Source: Chitinophagaceae bacterium
GTDB lineage: Bacteria > Bacteroidota > Bacteroidia > Chitinophagales > Chitinophagaceae
Length of the DNA stretch: 64,000 bases
Reading direction: 5' to 3'
NCBI GenBank assembly: GCA_004173235.1
Contig: SEAC01000037.1
Span: forward strand, 38,641 to 102,640
Position numbers and translations under genes: made by a program. The notes under the pieces are model-generated. The model was not told where the DNA came from, did not search any database, and saw nothing but the letters and a program-made list of their open reading frames with translations. The stretch's first letter is position 1, and each line of letters begins with the position of its first letter. This document shows, piece by piece, positions 49,363-58,362 of the stretch.

Positions 49363-51309
49363 ATGCGACGCATCATCTTACTTGTAGAAATACTGTGTGC
49401 GCTTTCTGCGACCGCGCAGGAACCCGACCAGCTGGAACGCAGCCAGGAGCGTTCTGAACGCAGCGTGGAAGAAGAGCCTTTGCGGCAGGATCTTTCGTGG
49501 CGAAAGACGCACCCGCTTTCGCTGAATACTGCGGGCGCCGAAGCGTTACGAACATTACCATTTGTATCGGAGCTGCAGGTGCAAAGCCTCATCGCCTGGC
49601 GCACGCGCATGGGCGCTTTGCTGGTGGTTGAAGAACTGGCCGCCATTCCATATTGGGATGTGGAGACGGTACGCCGCGTGCAACCTTATGTGACCACAGC
49701 GCCGGGCGCGATTGCAGATGGCCGCTCGCTGATTCGGGGCGGCGCCCACACGTTTACCCTGCGCGCAGCAAGGCTGCTTACCCAAACCGAAGCCTACCGC
49801 AAAGGCAGCTACGCCGGGGGGCCGGAGCGCCTCTCGCTTCGCTACCGATACCGAAAGGATGATCGGTTGCGCATGGGCGTTAGTATGGAGAAAGACCCGG
49901 GCGAATCACTTCGTGCGGGGCCGGATTTTACATCGGTGCATTTGTACTGGCAGGGAAAGGGCCTGTTGCGCACGCTTGCACTCGGCGACTTCACCGTGAA
50001 TATGGGTCAGGGGCTCATCCAGTGGGATGCGCCTGCCTATGGCGGCGGTGCCGACCTGGCGGCATTGAAGCGGCAAGGCCCTTTCCTCCAGCCCGCGCTT
50101 GGTTTGGACGAATACCGCTTTTCGCGCGGCGCCGGCTTAACGCTGCAACGCGGAAGCTGGCAGCTCTCGGCCTATGCATCCTTGCGGAAGCTCGATGGGA
50201 GGGTGGCGGCAGATAGCGGCGGCGAAGGCCTGGGCTCGGTGAGCCGCAGCGGGTATCACCGTACCGCGTCGGAGATCGCCGCACGGAAATCGTTTGCTGC
50301 GCGTGCAATCGGTGGACGGCTGCAGTGGGAGCGGGGCGCCGTGCGGCTTGGGTTGCAGGCGCGCTTTCTTCATTTTTCGCAGCCGCTGCTTCCCGGCGGC
50401 AAACCCTACGAATATTTCGAGGCACGGGGCAGCGACCTCCGGCATGCGAGCATCGACTGGGGCTTCACCCGCGGCCCGGCGCACTTCTTCGGCGAGGCAG
50501 CTGTGGATGGCAGCGGCCACCTGGCCTTGGTGCAGGGACTTCTTTTCAGTGGCGGTGCGGCCTGGGATGCGGCAGTATTGTATCGGCACCTGCCGCCCGA
50601 ATACGCCGCCTTCGATGGAAATGCGGTTACCCGAGGCAGTGAGCCGCAGAACGAGGAAGGCCTGTATGTGGGCCTTCAGCTGCGCCCTTCGCGGGCCTGC
50701 GAGCTGCGGGCCTGGGCGGACAGCTACCGGTTTCCGTGGCTGCGCTATGGGGTGGATGCGTCGGGAGGCGGCTTCCAGGGCGGGCTGCAGGCTACCTGGA
50801 AGCCGCGGAAGAAGCTGGAGGCGTCGGGGCGCTGGCGGTGCACCGAAGATGCCACCACAGAGGCGGGCGAGGTAATGCCGGTGCGCGGGGAGGTGCGCCG
50901 CCACAGCCTGCGGCTGCAGCTGCAGCAGGAATGGGCGGAAGGCTGGCGTGCCGCTTTTCGGTGCGAGGCACTCTGGCTGGCTGGGGGCGGCGCTAATGGC
51001 TTTGCCCAGGCGCTGAGCCTGCACCTGCCGCCGCAGAAGCGGTGGCGCGGTTCGGTGCAGGGCTACCTTTTCGATACCGACGATTATGCGGCGCGCATCT
51101 ACCTATATAATGAAGGAGCGGGCGGCGGCACAGTGGCGGCGCTGTACGGCCACGGCATAAGGTATTCAGTGATAACGCAATACGAAGCGTCAAAGGCCGT
51201 TCTTGTGTCCGTGCAGGCGATTCGTACGGATTATCGATCACGGCCGGGCGATCCTCCGCCGGCAGAAGCTGTTACGGAGGCGCGGTTGCAGATATCCTGT
51301 CATTGGTAA
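49363..51309 (+). CDS. Helix-hairpin-helix protein with outer-membrane barrel
   Basis: 648 residues. Signal peptide MRRIILLVEILCALSATAQ, a helix-hairpin-helix pair in the first ~130 residues (HPLSLNTAGAEALRTLPFVSELQVQSLIAWRTRMG, then LAAIPYWDVETVRRVQPYV), of the ComEA type that binds DNA non-specifically, followed by about 500 residues of barrel-like strands rich in Gly, Arg and aromatic residues (LSLRYRYRKDDRLRMGVSM, VHLYWQGKGLLRTLALGDFTVNMGQGL). Proteins with this layout are conserved in Bacteroidota and uncharacterised. A DNA-uptake role is only a hypothesis. It follows the PorV/Q-like gene by 6 bp. Confidence 0.78.
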   Translation: MRRIILLVEILCALSATAQEPDQLERSQERSERSVEEEPLRQDLSWRKTHPLSLNTAGAEALRTLPFVSELQVQSLIAWRTRMGALLVVEELAAIPYWDVETVRRVQPYVTTAPGAIADGRSLIRGGAHTFTLRAARLLTQTEAYRKGSYAGGPERLSLRYRYRKDDRLRMGVSMEKDPGESLRAGPDFTSVHLYWQGKGLLRTLALGDFTVNMGQGLIQWDAPAYGGGADLAALKRQGPFLQPALGLDEYRFSRGAGLTLQRGSWQLSAYASLRKLDGRVAADSGGEGLGSVSRSGYHRTASEIAARKSFAARAIGGRLQWERGAVRLGLQARFLHFSQPLLPGGKPYEYFEARGSDLRHASIDWGFTRGPAHFFGEAAVDGSGHLALVQGLLFSGGAAWDAAVLYRHLPPEYAAFDGNAVTRGSEPQNEEGLYVGLQLRPSRACELRAWADSYRFPWLRYGVDASGGGFQGGLQATWKPRKKLEASGRWRCTEDATTEAGEVMPVRGEVRRHSLRLQLQQEWAEGWRAAFRCEALWLAGGGANGFAQALSLHLPPQKRWRGSVQGYLFDTDDYAARIYLYNEGAGGGTVAALYGHGIRYSVITQYEASKAVLVSVQAIRTDYRSRPGDPPPAEAVTEARLQISCHW

Positions 51310-51489
51310 GCACACCTATTCCTTTAATCCTCAACATTTTTTAAGGAGAAAAAAGTTTTTTGTTAGAAAAAGTATAATTTGGCGCAGCATTTCAGTGTAG
51401 ACTATTGTCTCTGCTTCAATAGTTCTTGCTCTTCGGAGAACACGATAGAATGTATTTAAGGCTTTTTAACACTTAAAAAACACGTCTCA
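51310..51489 (+). promoter_or_regulatory. SusC operon upstream region
   Basis: AT-rich region unlike its GC-rich surroundings. Contains TTTG at 51359-51362 and TATAATTTG at 51373-51381, a partial -7 match with sub-optimal spacing, then a leader of about 100 nt with a small hairpin (GTTCT...AGAAC at about 51421-51440). The promoter assignment is tentative. Confidence 0.4.
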
Positions 51490-54400
51490 ATGAGAAAAAT
51501 TGCATCGCTCCTATCGATGTCAATGCTCGTTTGCACATTGGCATTCGGACAGGCCCGTACGGTTACGGGTACGGTTCGGGACGCGCAGGGGAACCCCGTT
51601 CCGTTCGCTTCAGTTTCTGAAGCAGGAACGAAAAACACGGTTTCCGCTGATGCGAATGGTAACTTCACCATCCGCGTTGGTAACGCTGGCCGCCTGAGCA
51701 TTTCGGCTGCCGGCTTCGACGCCCAAACCATCAACGTTTCCGGTAACTCCGCTACGGTTACCATGTCCCAGGCTTCTGGAAACACCCTCGAAAACGTAAT
51801 CGTAACTACGAGCCTCGGCATCCGCCGCCAGGCGAAGGAGCTCGGTTACGCAGCCACTTCGGTGAACAACCGTACGCTCACTGCCGGTAAGGCCGTGAAC
51901 GTGCAGCAGGCACTGAACGGTAAGGTTTCCGGCCTCTCGATCACTTCTACCAACAGCAGTGTGTTCGAGAACGCGAAGATCCTGATCCGCGGTATCCGCT
52001 CCCTGACCGGTAACAACCAGCCGATGCTGCTTGTGGACGGTGTTCCTACGCCCCTCGGCTACCTGAACTCCATTCCTCCCGGTGACATCCAGGACGTAAC
52101 GATCCTGAAATCTTCCGCTTCTGCCGCTATCTATGGTCCTGACGCCGTTAACGGTGTTATCGCCGTTACTACCAAGCGTGGCACGGGCGACCGCCTCAAC
52201 ATCTCCTTCAGCTCCACGGTTCAGGCTGCACGCGTAGCCTTCTTCCCCAAAATGCAGCGTCGCTTCGGTGCCGGTGCTGGTGAAGTTGTTGACCAGTGGG
52301 GTAACTACGGTTACGTAGAATATGAGAACCAGCAGTACGGACCTGAGTTCGATGGCTCTATCAGGCCGATCGGACCCGTTCTGGAAGACGGTTCGCAGCA
52401 GATGGGACCCTACTCCGACCTGCACTACAAAGACAAGGTGAACTTCTGGAACACCGGCCTGACCTGGCAGAACTCCGTTTCTGTTTCCGGTCGCGACTTC
52501 TTCTTCAGCGTAGATGATGCCAACGTTAAAGGCCTCATGCCTAAGGACAAGAACCGCCGTACGAGCTTCCGCTTCAACGGTGGCCGCAAGCAAGGCAAGT
52601 TCGAAGTGAACTACGGTTTGAACTACATCATCCAGAACTATGATGTGGTGAACGAGTCCGGTATCGCCGGCCTGTTCCCCCGCACTTACGGCGGCTCCAT
52701 CTTCTTCCAGGTGCTGCAGACGGCGAGCAACGTTCCCCTGCTGAACTACAAAGACTGGAGAAACGACAAGTTCTCCCAGTATTCCAACTACTACAACGGT
52801 TACGCGATCAACCCGTATTGGGGTATCGACAACGTGCGCACGAAAGGCCGCGGCGACGATGTGATCGGTAACATCACAGCTTCTTACCAGCTCCTGCCCT
52901 GGCTGAAGGGTACGGTGCGTGTTGGTACGAACCTGAACTTCTACAGCTCGAAGAGCACTACTGCTCCGATCTTCGTAACCGACTTCGCCAAAACGCACCG
53001 CGATGGCACCCAGTACGGTTCCGATCGTCCGGGTAGCGTGAACGACCAGTCTGGTTTCTCTTCCCGTATCAACCTCGAGTACTTCCTGAGCGGCGACAAG
53101 AGCTTCGGCGATTTCTCCCTCCGTTATGTAGCTGGTGGTATGATGCGCCAGGATCGCAGCAAGCAAACAGGTATCACGGGTAACAACCTCGTTGTTCCTT
53201 ACCTGTACAACGTAGGCTCCCGCTCCGGTGAGGCTGCAGTTGCTGCCAACGATTTCCAGAGCCGCCTTGTTTCCGGTTACGGAAGCGTAGGTGTTGGTTA
53301 CAAGGGCTGGGCATTCGTGGAATTCACTGGTCGTAACGACTGGGATAGCCGCCTGCTCGCCGAAAACCGCTCCTTCTTCTATCCTGGTGTGAACGGTTCG
53401 GTGATCCTCTCCGATGCCATCACTCCCCTGAAGAACAGCCGCACGCTTTCTTATGCGAAACTGCGCGCTGCCTGGTCGAAGTCGGGTAACGTAAACCTGG
53501 GTACCTATGCCCTCAGCGCCACTTATGGCCTGGGCGCCGGTTTCCCTTACGGCAACCTGTCTGGCTTCACTGCCAACAACGGTATTCCTGATGCCAACCT
53601 GAAGCCTGAATTCGTAACGACGAAGGAAGTAGGTCTGGAACTCGGATTCCTGAAGAACCGCATCAACGTGGAAGCTACTTACTTCCACCAGGATGCCACC
53701 GACCAGATCCTGAACGTTTCGCAGTCGGCTGCTTCGGGTTACACCACGGCAATCGCCAACGCTGCAGACTTCAAGAACTACGGTGTTGAACTCGACCTTA
53801 CCCTCACACCGCTGGTGAAAGTGGGCAAGGCGAACATCAACTTCAAGTTCAACGCTACTTACAACAACAACGAAGTACTCCGCACCCTGAACAACGTTCC
53901 CGTTGTGCTGAACGGTACTGGTACCTTCACCCAGCAGGCTGGTTCTTCGCCCACAGCGAACAACATCGCCCAGGTAGGCAGCCCCGCGTTCGCCTTCCAG
54001 CTGACGGACTACAACCGCGACGCCCAGGGCCGAGTGATTGTTGACTCCGCTACAGGTATGCCCAGCCTCGCTTCTGCCCTCACGATCCGTGGCCGCTCGC
54101 TGCCCCTGTGGGTGCTTGGCTTCACGCCTTCTGTTGGCATCGGCAACTTCAACTTCAGCATGACCTGGGATTACAAAACAGGTCACGACTTCTACGCAGG
54201 TATCGGCTCCGACATGGACTTCGCCGGTATCTCCGAGCGTAGCGGTGCTTACGGCCGTCGTCGCTTCGTGTTCCCCAACTCGGTGATCGCTATCACCAAA
54301 GGACCGAACCCAGAAGACATCATCGGCTACCGCGAGAACACTGCAACTCAGGTTCAGGATGGTAACTACGGCTTCTGGGCAACCAGCGGCACGAACACTG

Positions 54401-54684
54401 CCATCGCCACCAACTACTTCTCGAGCGCTGCCGCATGGCGCCTTCGTGAGGTGAACATCGCCTACAACTTCCCCACGAAGTGGTTCGGTAGCGTAGGTCG
54501 CTATGTTAAAGGTGTAACCCTCAGCGCAGTAGGTCGTAACTTGCTGATGATCGTTCCGAAGTCGAACCAGTGGGGTGACCCAGAATTCAACTCTGCCAGC
54601 GGTGGTAACACTTTCGGTCTGAGCTCTGTATTCCAATCGCCTTCTGCCCGCTACTTCGGTGGTACGCTGACCGTTCAATTCTAA
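51490..54684 (+). CDS. SusC/RagA-family TonB-linked outer-membrane transporter
   Basis: 1064 residues. Signal peptide, then a CarboxypepD_reg-like domain (RTVTGTVRDAQGNPVPFASVSEAGT), TonB-box region around ENVIVTTSLGIRRQAKELGYA, plug domain with VLIRGIRSLTGNNQPMLLVDGV-like stretch (LIRGIRSLTGNNQPMLLVDG) and a barrel of 22-strand type ending in LTVQF. The transporter opens under the lid of the partner SusD and takes up oligomers, powered by TonB. The codons (GGT, CGT, GTT, TAC) differ from neighbours and indicate high expression. Substrate unknown, since no hydrolase lies nearby. Confidence 0.95.
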   Translation: MRKIASLLSMSMLVCTLAFGQARTVTGTVRDAQGNPVPFASVSEAGTKNTVSADANGNFTIRVGNAGRLSISAAGFDAQTINVSGNSATVTMSQASGNTLENVIVTTSLGIRRQAKELGYAATSVNNRTLTAGKAVNVQQALNGKVSGLSITSTNSSVFENAKILIRGIRSLTGNNQPMLLVDGVPTPLGYLNSIPPGDIQDVTILKSSASAAIYGPDAVNGVIAVTTKRGTGDRLNISFSSTVQAARVAFFPKMQRRFGAGAGEVVDQWGNYGYVEYENQQYGPEFDGSIRPIGPVLEDGSQQMGPYSDLHYKDKVNFWNTGLTWQNSVSVSGRDFFFSVDDANVKGLMPKDKNRRTSFRFNGGRKQGKFEVNYGLNYIIQNYDVVNESGIAGLFPRTYGGSIFFQVLQTASNVPLLNYKDWRNDKFSQYSNYYNGYAINPYWGIDNVRTKGRGDDVIGNITASYQLLPWLKGTVRVGTNLNFYSSKSTTAPIFVTDFAKTHRDGTQYGSDRPGSVNDQSGFSSRINLEYFLSGDKSFGDFSLRYVAGGMMRQDRSKQTGITGNNLVVPYLYNVGSRSGEAAVAANDFQSRLVSGYGSVGVGYKGWAFVEFTGRNDWDSRLLAENRSFFYPGVNGSVILSDAITPLKNSRTLSYAKLRAAWSKSGNVNLGTYALSATYGLGAGFPYGNLSGFTANNGIPDANLKPEFVTTKEVGLELGFLKNRINVEATYFHQDATDQILNVSQSAASGYTTAIANAADFKNYGVELDLTLTPLVKVGKANINFKFNATYNNNEVLRTLNNVPVVLNGTGTFTQQAGSSPTANNIAQVGSPAFAFQLTDYNRDAQGRVIVDSATGMPSLASALTIRGRSLPLWVLGFTPSVGIGNFNFSMTWDYKTGHDFYAGIGSDMDFAGISERSGAYGRRRFVFPNSVIAITKGPNPEDIIGYRENTATQVQDGNYGFWATSGTNTAIATNYFSSAAAWRLREVNIAYNFPTKWFGSVGRYVKGVTLSAVGRNLLMIVPKSNQWGDPEFNSASGGNTFGLSSVFQSPSARYFGGTLTVQF

Positions 54685-54704
54685 TCTCTTAAAGCACTTA
54701 CCAA

Positions 54705-56189
54705 ATGAACTTTAAACATAAAGCACTCTGGTTTCTCGCACTCTCCGGCTCGCTGATGCTGGGAAGTTGCAAGAAAGGGTTCCTGGACATCAACACGAAC
54801 CCGAACAGCCCCACTGATGCGAACATCACTCCGGAGCTGATCTTCCCGCAGGCCGCTGCAGCCGTAGGCGCGCGTTCCGCGAGCGGTAACTTCACCTTCC
54901 TCATGAACTGGCTTGGCTACACCGGCGCTTCCGGCTCGTATGCCATCGACCTGACCGAGACCTCCTATGGTATCGACCAGACGTTCGGAGAAGGAATCTG
55001 GCAGAACCACTACAACGTTCTGTTCGATCTCCAGCAAACTAAATCTAAGGCACTGGCCAAGGGCGACACCGTCCTGGCCGGCGCCTCGATGATCCTCTCT
55101 GCCAAACTGTGGCAAGAGCTCGTTGACCTCTTCGGAAACATCCCCTACAAGCAGGCTTTCGGTGGCAGCAACGTACCCCGTCCCGCTTACGATGGAGGCC
55201 AGGCCATTTACAATGACCTGCAGCTGGTTCTTGACTCCGCCAAGAACTACATGAGCCGTCCTTCGCGCAGCACTTTTGCTACCATCGACATCGTAAATGG
55301 TGGTGACAAGAGCATGTGGGTGAAGTTTGCCAACACGCTGAAACTGCGTCTCCTCATTCACCAATCCCAGATCCTCTCCGCAACTCCCACTGCCGAGCTG
55401 GCCAAGATCATGGACGGCGGCGCTACGCTCAACATCATCCGCTCCGGCGAAACGATCGACGTGAACCCCGGCTACGCCAACGAAGCCGGCAAGCAGCAGC
55501 CTTTCTACGCTGTTTACGGTTTCACAGCGGCCGACGCTTCCGCGAACGAGATCACGCGTGCCAACAACTACGTACTCGGTTTCATTACCAACGACCCTCG
55601 TCGTGCCCGCCTCTTCACCGCAGTTGGTGGTAGCTATGTGGGTGTGGACTACGGTGCGTCGCAAGGCAACCCCACTTCGAACGCCGCTTCCCGCTTCGGT
55701 CCCGGCCTTGTGCTGCAGCCTACCTCGGCTACACGTGCACAATGGATCCTGACCTCGGTAGAAAGCCTGTTCCTCGAAGCTGAAGCTGCTGCCCGCGGCT
55801 GGATTCCTGCCGATGCACACATGGCATACGATGCAGCTGTAACGGAAAGCTTCCTGTTCCTGGGCCTCACGTCCACGCAGGCTACCGGTTACCTGAGCTC
55901 GAACCTGAACGCTACATGGCCTGCTGTTCAAGCTGACCAGATCAAGCGTATCCTTTTCCAGAAGTATCTTGCTGTAACGCCCCTTGATCCGGTAGAAGTT
56001 TATACCGATATTCGTCGTGTGAACTTCATGCCGAACAGTGGCTACATTTCTGTAAACCCCAGCCGTCGCGCCAATGCGATCCCGAACCGCCTGCTTTACC
56101 CGCAGACTGAGTTCACTACCAATGGTGGCAACGTGCAGAGCCAGAATGTTACGGATATTTACACAAACAAGATCTTCTGGCAACCATAA
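54705..56189 (+). CDS. SusD/RagB family nutrient-binding outer-membrane lipoprotein (SusD-like_2)
   Basis: 494 residues, 20 bp after SusC. Signal peptide with lipobox MLGSCKKGFLDINTNPNSP, the opening of SusD-like_2 proteins. The TPR-like helical core follows (ITPELIFPQAAAAVGARS, NWLGYTGASGSYA, QNHYNVLFDLQQTKSKALAKGD, WQELVDLFGNIPYKQAFGG, TLKLRLLIHQS) and ends with LTSTQATGYLSSN ... LFQKYLAVTPLDPVEVYTDIRR. It forms the lid of the SusC transporter at the cell surface. Same strong codon bias as SusC. Confidence 0.94.
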   Translation: MNFKHKALWFLALSGSLMLGSCKKGFLDINTNPNSPTDANITPELIFPQAAAAVGARSASGNFTFLMNWLGYTGASGSYAIDLTETSYGIDQTFGEGIWQNHYNVLFDLQQTKSKALAKGDTVLAGASMILSAKLWQELVDLFGNIPYKQAFGGSNVPRPAYDGGQAIYNDLQLVLDSAKNYMSRPSRSTFATIDIVNGGDKSMWVKFANTLKLRLLIHQSQILSATPTAELAKIMDGGATLNIIRSGETIDVNPGYANEAGKQQPFYAVYGFTAADASANEITRANNYVLGFITNDPRRARLFTAVGGSYVGVDYGASQGNPTSNAASRFGPGLVLQPTSATRAQWILTSVESLFLEAEAAARGWIPADAHMAYDAAVTESFLFLGLTSTQATGYLSSNLNATWPAVQADQIKRILFQKYLAVTPLDPVEVYTDIRRVNFMPNSGYISVNPSRRANAIPNRLLYPQTEFTTNGGNVQSQNVTDIYTNKIFWQP

Positions 56190-56229
56190 GGTTCAAATAA
56201 TCGTATAATAAGATTTAAACCTCCAAGAA

Positions 56230-57204
56230 ATGAAAAAGAACTTCATCAAATCCGGACTGGCCCTTGCCGCGCTGGCGTCTTTTACCCTGGCAGGTTGCCT
56301 GAAGGATAAATCATACGACGACGGCGCCACGCAGTCTACTCGCAGCCGCGGCAACGACCCCCGGGTGATCGAAATCGGCCTCACGGCCACCAGCAACGCC
56401 GAGTTCGCTGGTGTGGGCCTGGATGCCTTCAACTACGACACCACTTTCGCACTGTTCCCGGTTGTGCTCAACACGCCCGGACCTGCCGAAGAGGACATCA
56501 ACGTAACCATCGCCGCCGACCCGGCACTGGTGGATCAGTACAACACCGACAACGGTACTGCTTACCAGTTCCCCGACGCGACCATGTACTCTATCGTTAA
56601 CCCCGGTATGGTTGTAACCATCCCCAAGGGCAGCAACGTAGGTTACTTCCGCGTGAAGCTCAACCCGACTCCGTACATCGGAAGCGACTGGGCTTTCGGT
56701 TACAAGATCGTTTCGGTTGACAAGCCTGGTTACCTGATCAGCGACAACCTCCGCACAGGCATCGTATCCATCGCCATCAAGAACATGTGGGACGGTGTGT
56801 ACATCCTGACGGGCTTCCACAACCGCTCTCCCTACGATTTCCCGTATGAGACGGAAATGGAACTCCGCACGATCAACGGCACTACGAACTCGTTCTGGTG
56901 GCCCGACGCAGGTTCCATCGGCCACCCCATCGGTGTAGGCCCCGGCAACCAGCTCAGCTGGTACGGTTCCGCGATCGCTCCGGTTGTTGTGTTCAACCCC
57001 ACAACCAACCTGATCACGAACGTATACAACCAGGGTAGCGCTACTCCCATCAGCCTCTACACAGGCAGCGATCCGCGCGCTGGCGTGAGCCGCTACGAGC
57101 CTAACGGCATCGGTGGTAAGCCTACGATCTTCGTTTACTGGCAGTACAACAACAACACTGCCCGTGCGTTCTTCGACACGCTGGTTTACGACCGTCCGCG
57201 CTAA
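56230..57204 (+). CDS. Surface lipoprotein with DUF1735 (BT_3987-like) N-terminal domain
   Basis: 324 residues; third gene of the SusC operon, 40 bp after SusD. Lipobox TLAGCLKDKSYDDG. The N-terminal domain (PRVIEIGLTATSNAEFAGVGLDAFNYDTTFALFPVVLNTPGPAEEDINVTIAADPALV in parts) is the DUF1735/BT_3987-like Ig fold found beside SusCD pairs, with the typical IPKGSNVGYFRVKLN motif. The C-terminal part (DGVYILTGFHNRSPYDFPYETEMELRTING) is a lipocalin-like or BT-type domain. Probably a surface binding accessory for the same nutrient. Confidence 0.85.
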   Translation: MKKNFIKSGLALAALASFTLAGCLKDKSYDDGATQSTRSRGNDPRVIEIGLTATSNAEFAGVGLDAFNYDTTFALFPVVLNTPGPAEEDINVTIAADPALVDQYNTDNGTAYQFPDATMYSIVNPGMVVTIPKGSNVGYFRVKLNPTPYIGSDWAFGYKIVSVDKPGYLISDNLRTGIVSIAIKNMWDGVYILTGFHNRSPYDFPYETEMELRTINGTTNSFWWPDAGSIGHPIGVGPGNQLSWYGSAIAPVVVFNPTTNLITNVYNQGSATPISLYTGSDPRAGVSRYEPNGIGGKPTIFVYWQYNNNTARAFFDTLVYDRPR

Positions 57205-57229
57205 TCGGAAGGTTAACCATACAGAAAAG

Positions 57230-57256
57230 GCCGCCCCACAGGGGCGGCTTTTTTTT
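57230..57256 (+). terminator. Strong terminator of the SusC-SusD operon
   Basis: GCCGCCCC, loop ACA, GGGGCGGC and eight T. 8-bp perfect GC stem ending the operon 25 bp after the last stop. Confidence 0.92.
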
Positions 57257-57315
57257 GCCTTCCTGAAAACCCTCCGGGGCAAAAAACGTATCTTACCGTC
57301 AAATTCTGCAGCGTT

Positions 57316-57627
57316 TTGGACCAGCAAAGCACCCCCAGCCACCTGAACATCGAGATATCTGAAGAAGTAGCCGAAGGAACCTATGCGAACCTGGCCATCA
57401 TTACGCACTCGCACGCCGAATTCGTGATCGATTTCGTGAACGTCATGCCTTCCACGCCTAAAAGCAAGGTGAAGTCGCGCATCATTTTCACTCCCCAGCA
57501 CGCCAAGCGATTCATGAAAGCGCTTGCCGAAAATCTCCAGCGCTATGAAGCCGCCAATGGCGAGATCAAAGACCTGGAAGAAGTGCAGATCCCGATGATG
57601 TTCGGCGGGCCCGCAGGGCAGGCTTAA
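57316..57627 (+). CDS. DUF3467 domain protein
   Basis: 103 residues starting at a TTG (57316). The DUF3467 pattern runs throughout: LNIEISEEVAEGTYANLAIITHSHAEFVIDFVNVMP, KVKSRIIFTPQHAKRFMKALAENLQRYEA, and a short PMMFGGPAG end. The family is small, soluble and of unknown function, near universal in Bacteroidota. Nineteen base pairs separate its stop from the next gene's start, so co-transcription is likely. Confidence 0.88.
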   Translation: MDQQSTPSHLNIEISEEVAEGTYANLAIITHSHAEFVIDFVNVMPSTPKSKVKSRIIFTPQHAKRFMKALAENLQRYEAANGEIKDLEEVQIPMMFGGPAGQA

Positions 57628-57646
57628 GCCCATAAACCAATTGTAC

Positions 57647-58345
57647 ATGAAGAAGCTTTTTCTTACGCTTTTGCTCCTCGCCGGGCTCGCGTCGCAGGCC
57701 CAACTTCCGGTGTATAAGCTGGACATTGGCCAGAGCCTCGCCGATGTGCTGGCGCCTACCGATTTTTACCGGTATGCTGCGTTCCAGGATGCACGCGTGC
57801 AGTTTCGCGATGGTTATGTGAAGCCCGTGAAGATGAATCTCAACTTCCTGCTGGGAAAGCTTGAGTTCATCGACCCGAAAGGCGACACGCTCATACTCGA
57901 AGGCGTCGACCAGCTGGCGCACGTGGCCATCGGAAACGATACGTTCTTTTTCTACAATGGCAGCGTGGAGCAGGTGGCCGCCTGGAAAGGTTCGGGCAGA
58001 ATGCTGCAGCACCAGCAATTGATAGAAGAAGGTTCCGTGAAAGTGGGTGGCTATGATGCCAATGATCCCAGTGGCTCTTCGGAAGCCGTAACGCGATATA
58101 ATGCTTTCAACCAGGTGCGCAGCGTTCCCGTGCGACAACGTACCACGTATGTGCGCGACTCCAGGCTCTATTTCTGGAAAGACGACACGGCGGAGCCCGT
58201 CACCCTCGACCGCAAGGCCGTGGAGCGGCTCTTCCCGAAGCAGCGACCCACAATCGCGCAATATCTTAAAGAACATAAAGTAGACTTCCGGGTTCCGGCC
58301 CAGGTAAAGGCACTACTCGACTACCTGCAATTGCAAACACCATAA
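57647..58345 (+). CDS. Secreted hypothetical protein, first of a tandem paralogous pair
   Basis: 232 residues, signal peptide MKKLFLTLLLLAGLASQAQ. The mature part has QSLADVLAPTDFYRYAAFQDARVQFRDG, then LNFLLGKLEFIDPKGDTLILEG and VAIGNDTFFFYNGSVEQVA, and ends VKALLDYLQLQ. The next gene repeats these landmarks (LKFTDIFKYPAFKQGTVFFKNG, YLAGAVQFINEKGDTLSL, VALVAIETDSFYY), so they arose by duplication. No known domain. The ATG at 57647 begins the signal peptide. Operon with DUF3467 and the paralogue. Confidence 0.8.
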   Translation: MKKLFLTLLLLAGLASQAQLPVYKLDIGQSLADVLAPTDFYRYAAFQDARVQFRDGYVKPVKMNLNFLLGKLEFIDPKGDTLILEGVDQLAHVAIGNDTFFFYNGSVEQVAAWKGSGRMLQHQQLIEEGSVKVGGYDANDPSGSSEAVTRYNAFNQVRSVPVRQRTTYVRDSRLYFWKDDTAEPVTLDRKAVERLFPKQRPTIAQYLKEHKVDFRVPAQVKALLDYLQLQTP

Positions 58346-58362
58346 TAACAAATAAAAACACC

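Noticed and set aside
51610..54678. 1022-residue open frame antisense to SusC
   Set aside because: The SusC sense strand avoids codons that would create antisense stops because of its codon bias. The antisense product has no signal, no domain and biased composition, while the sense gene has a complete SusC architecture.
51490..57204. SusC operon as recently transferred DNA
   Set aside because: Codon use differs from neighbours, but rplY leans the same way and the flanks show no mobile element or repeat boundary. High expression is simpler.
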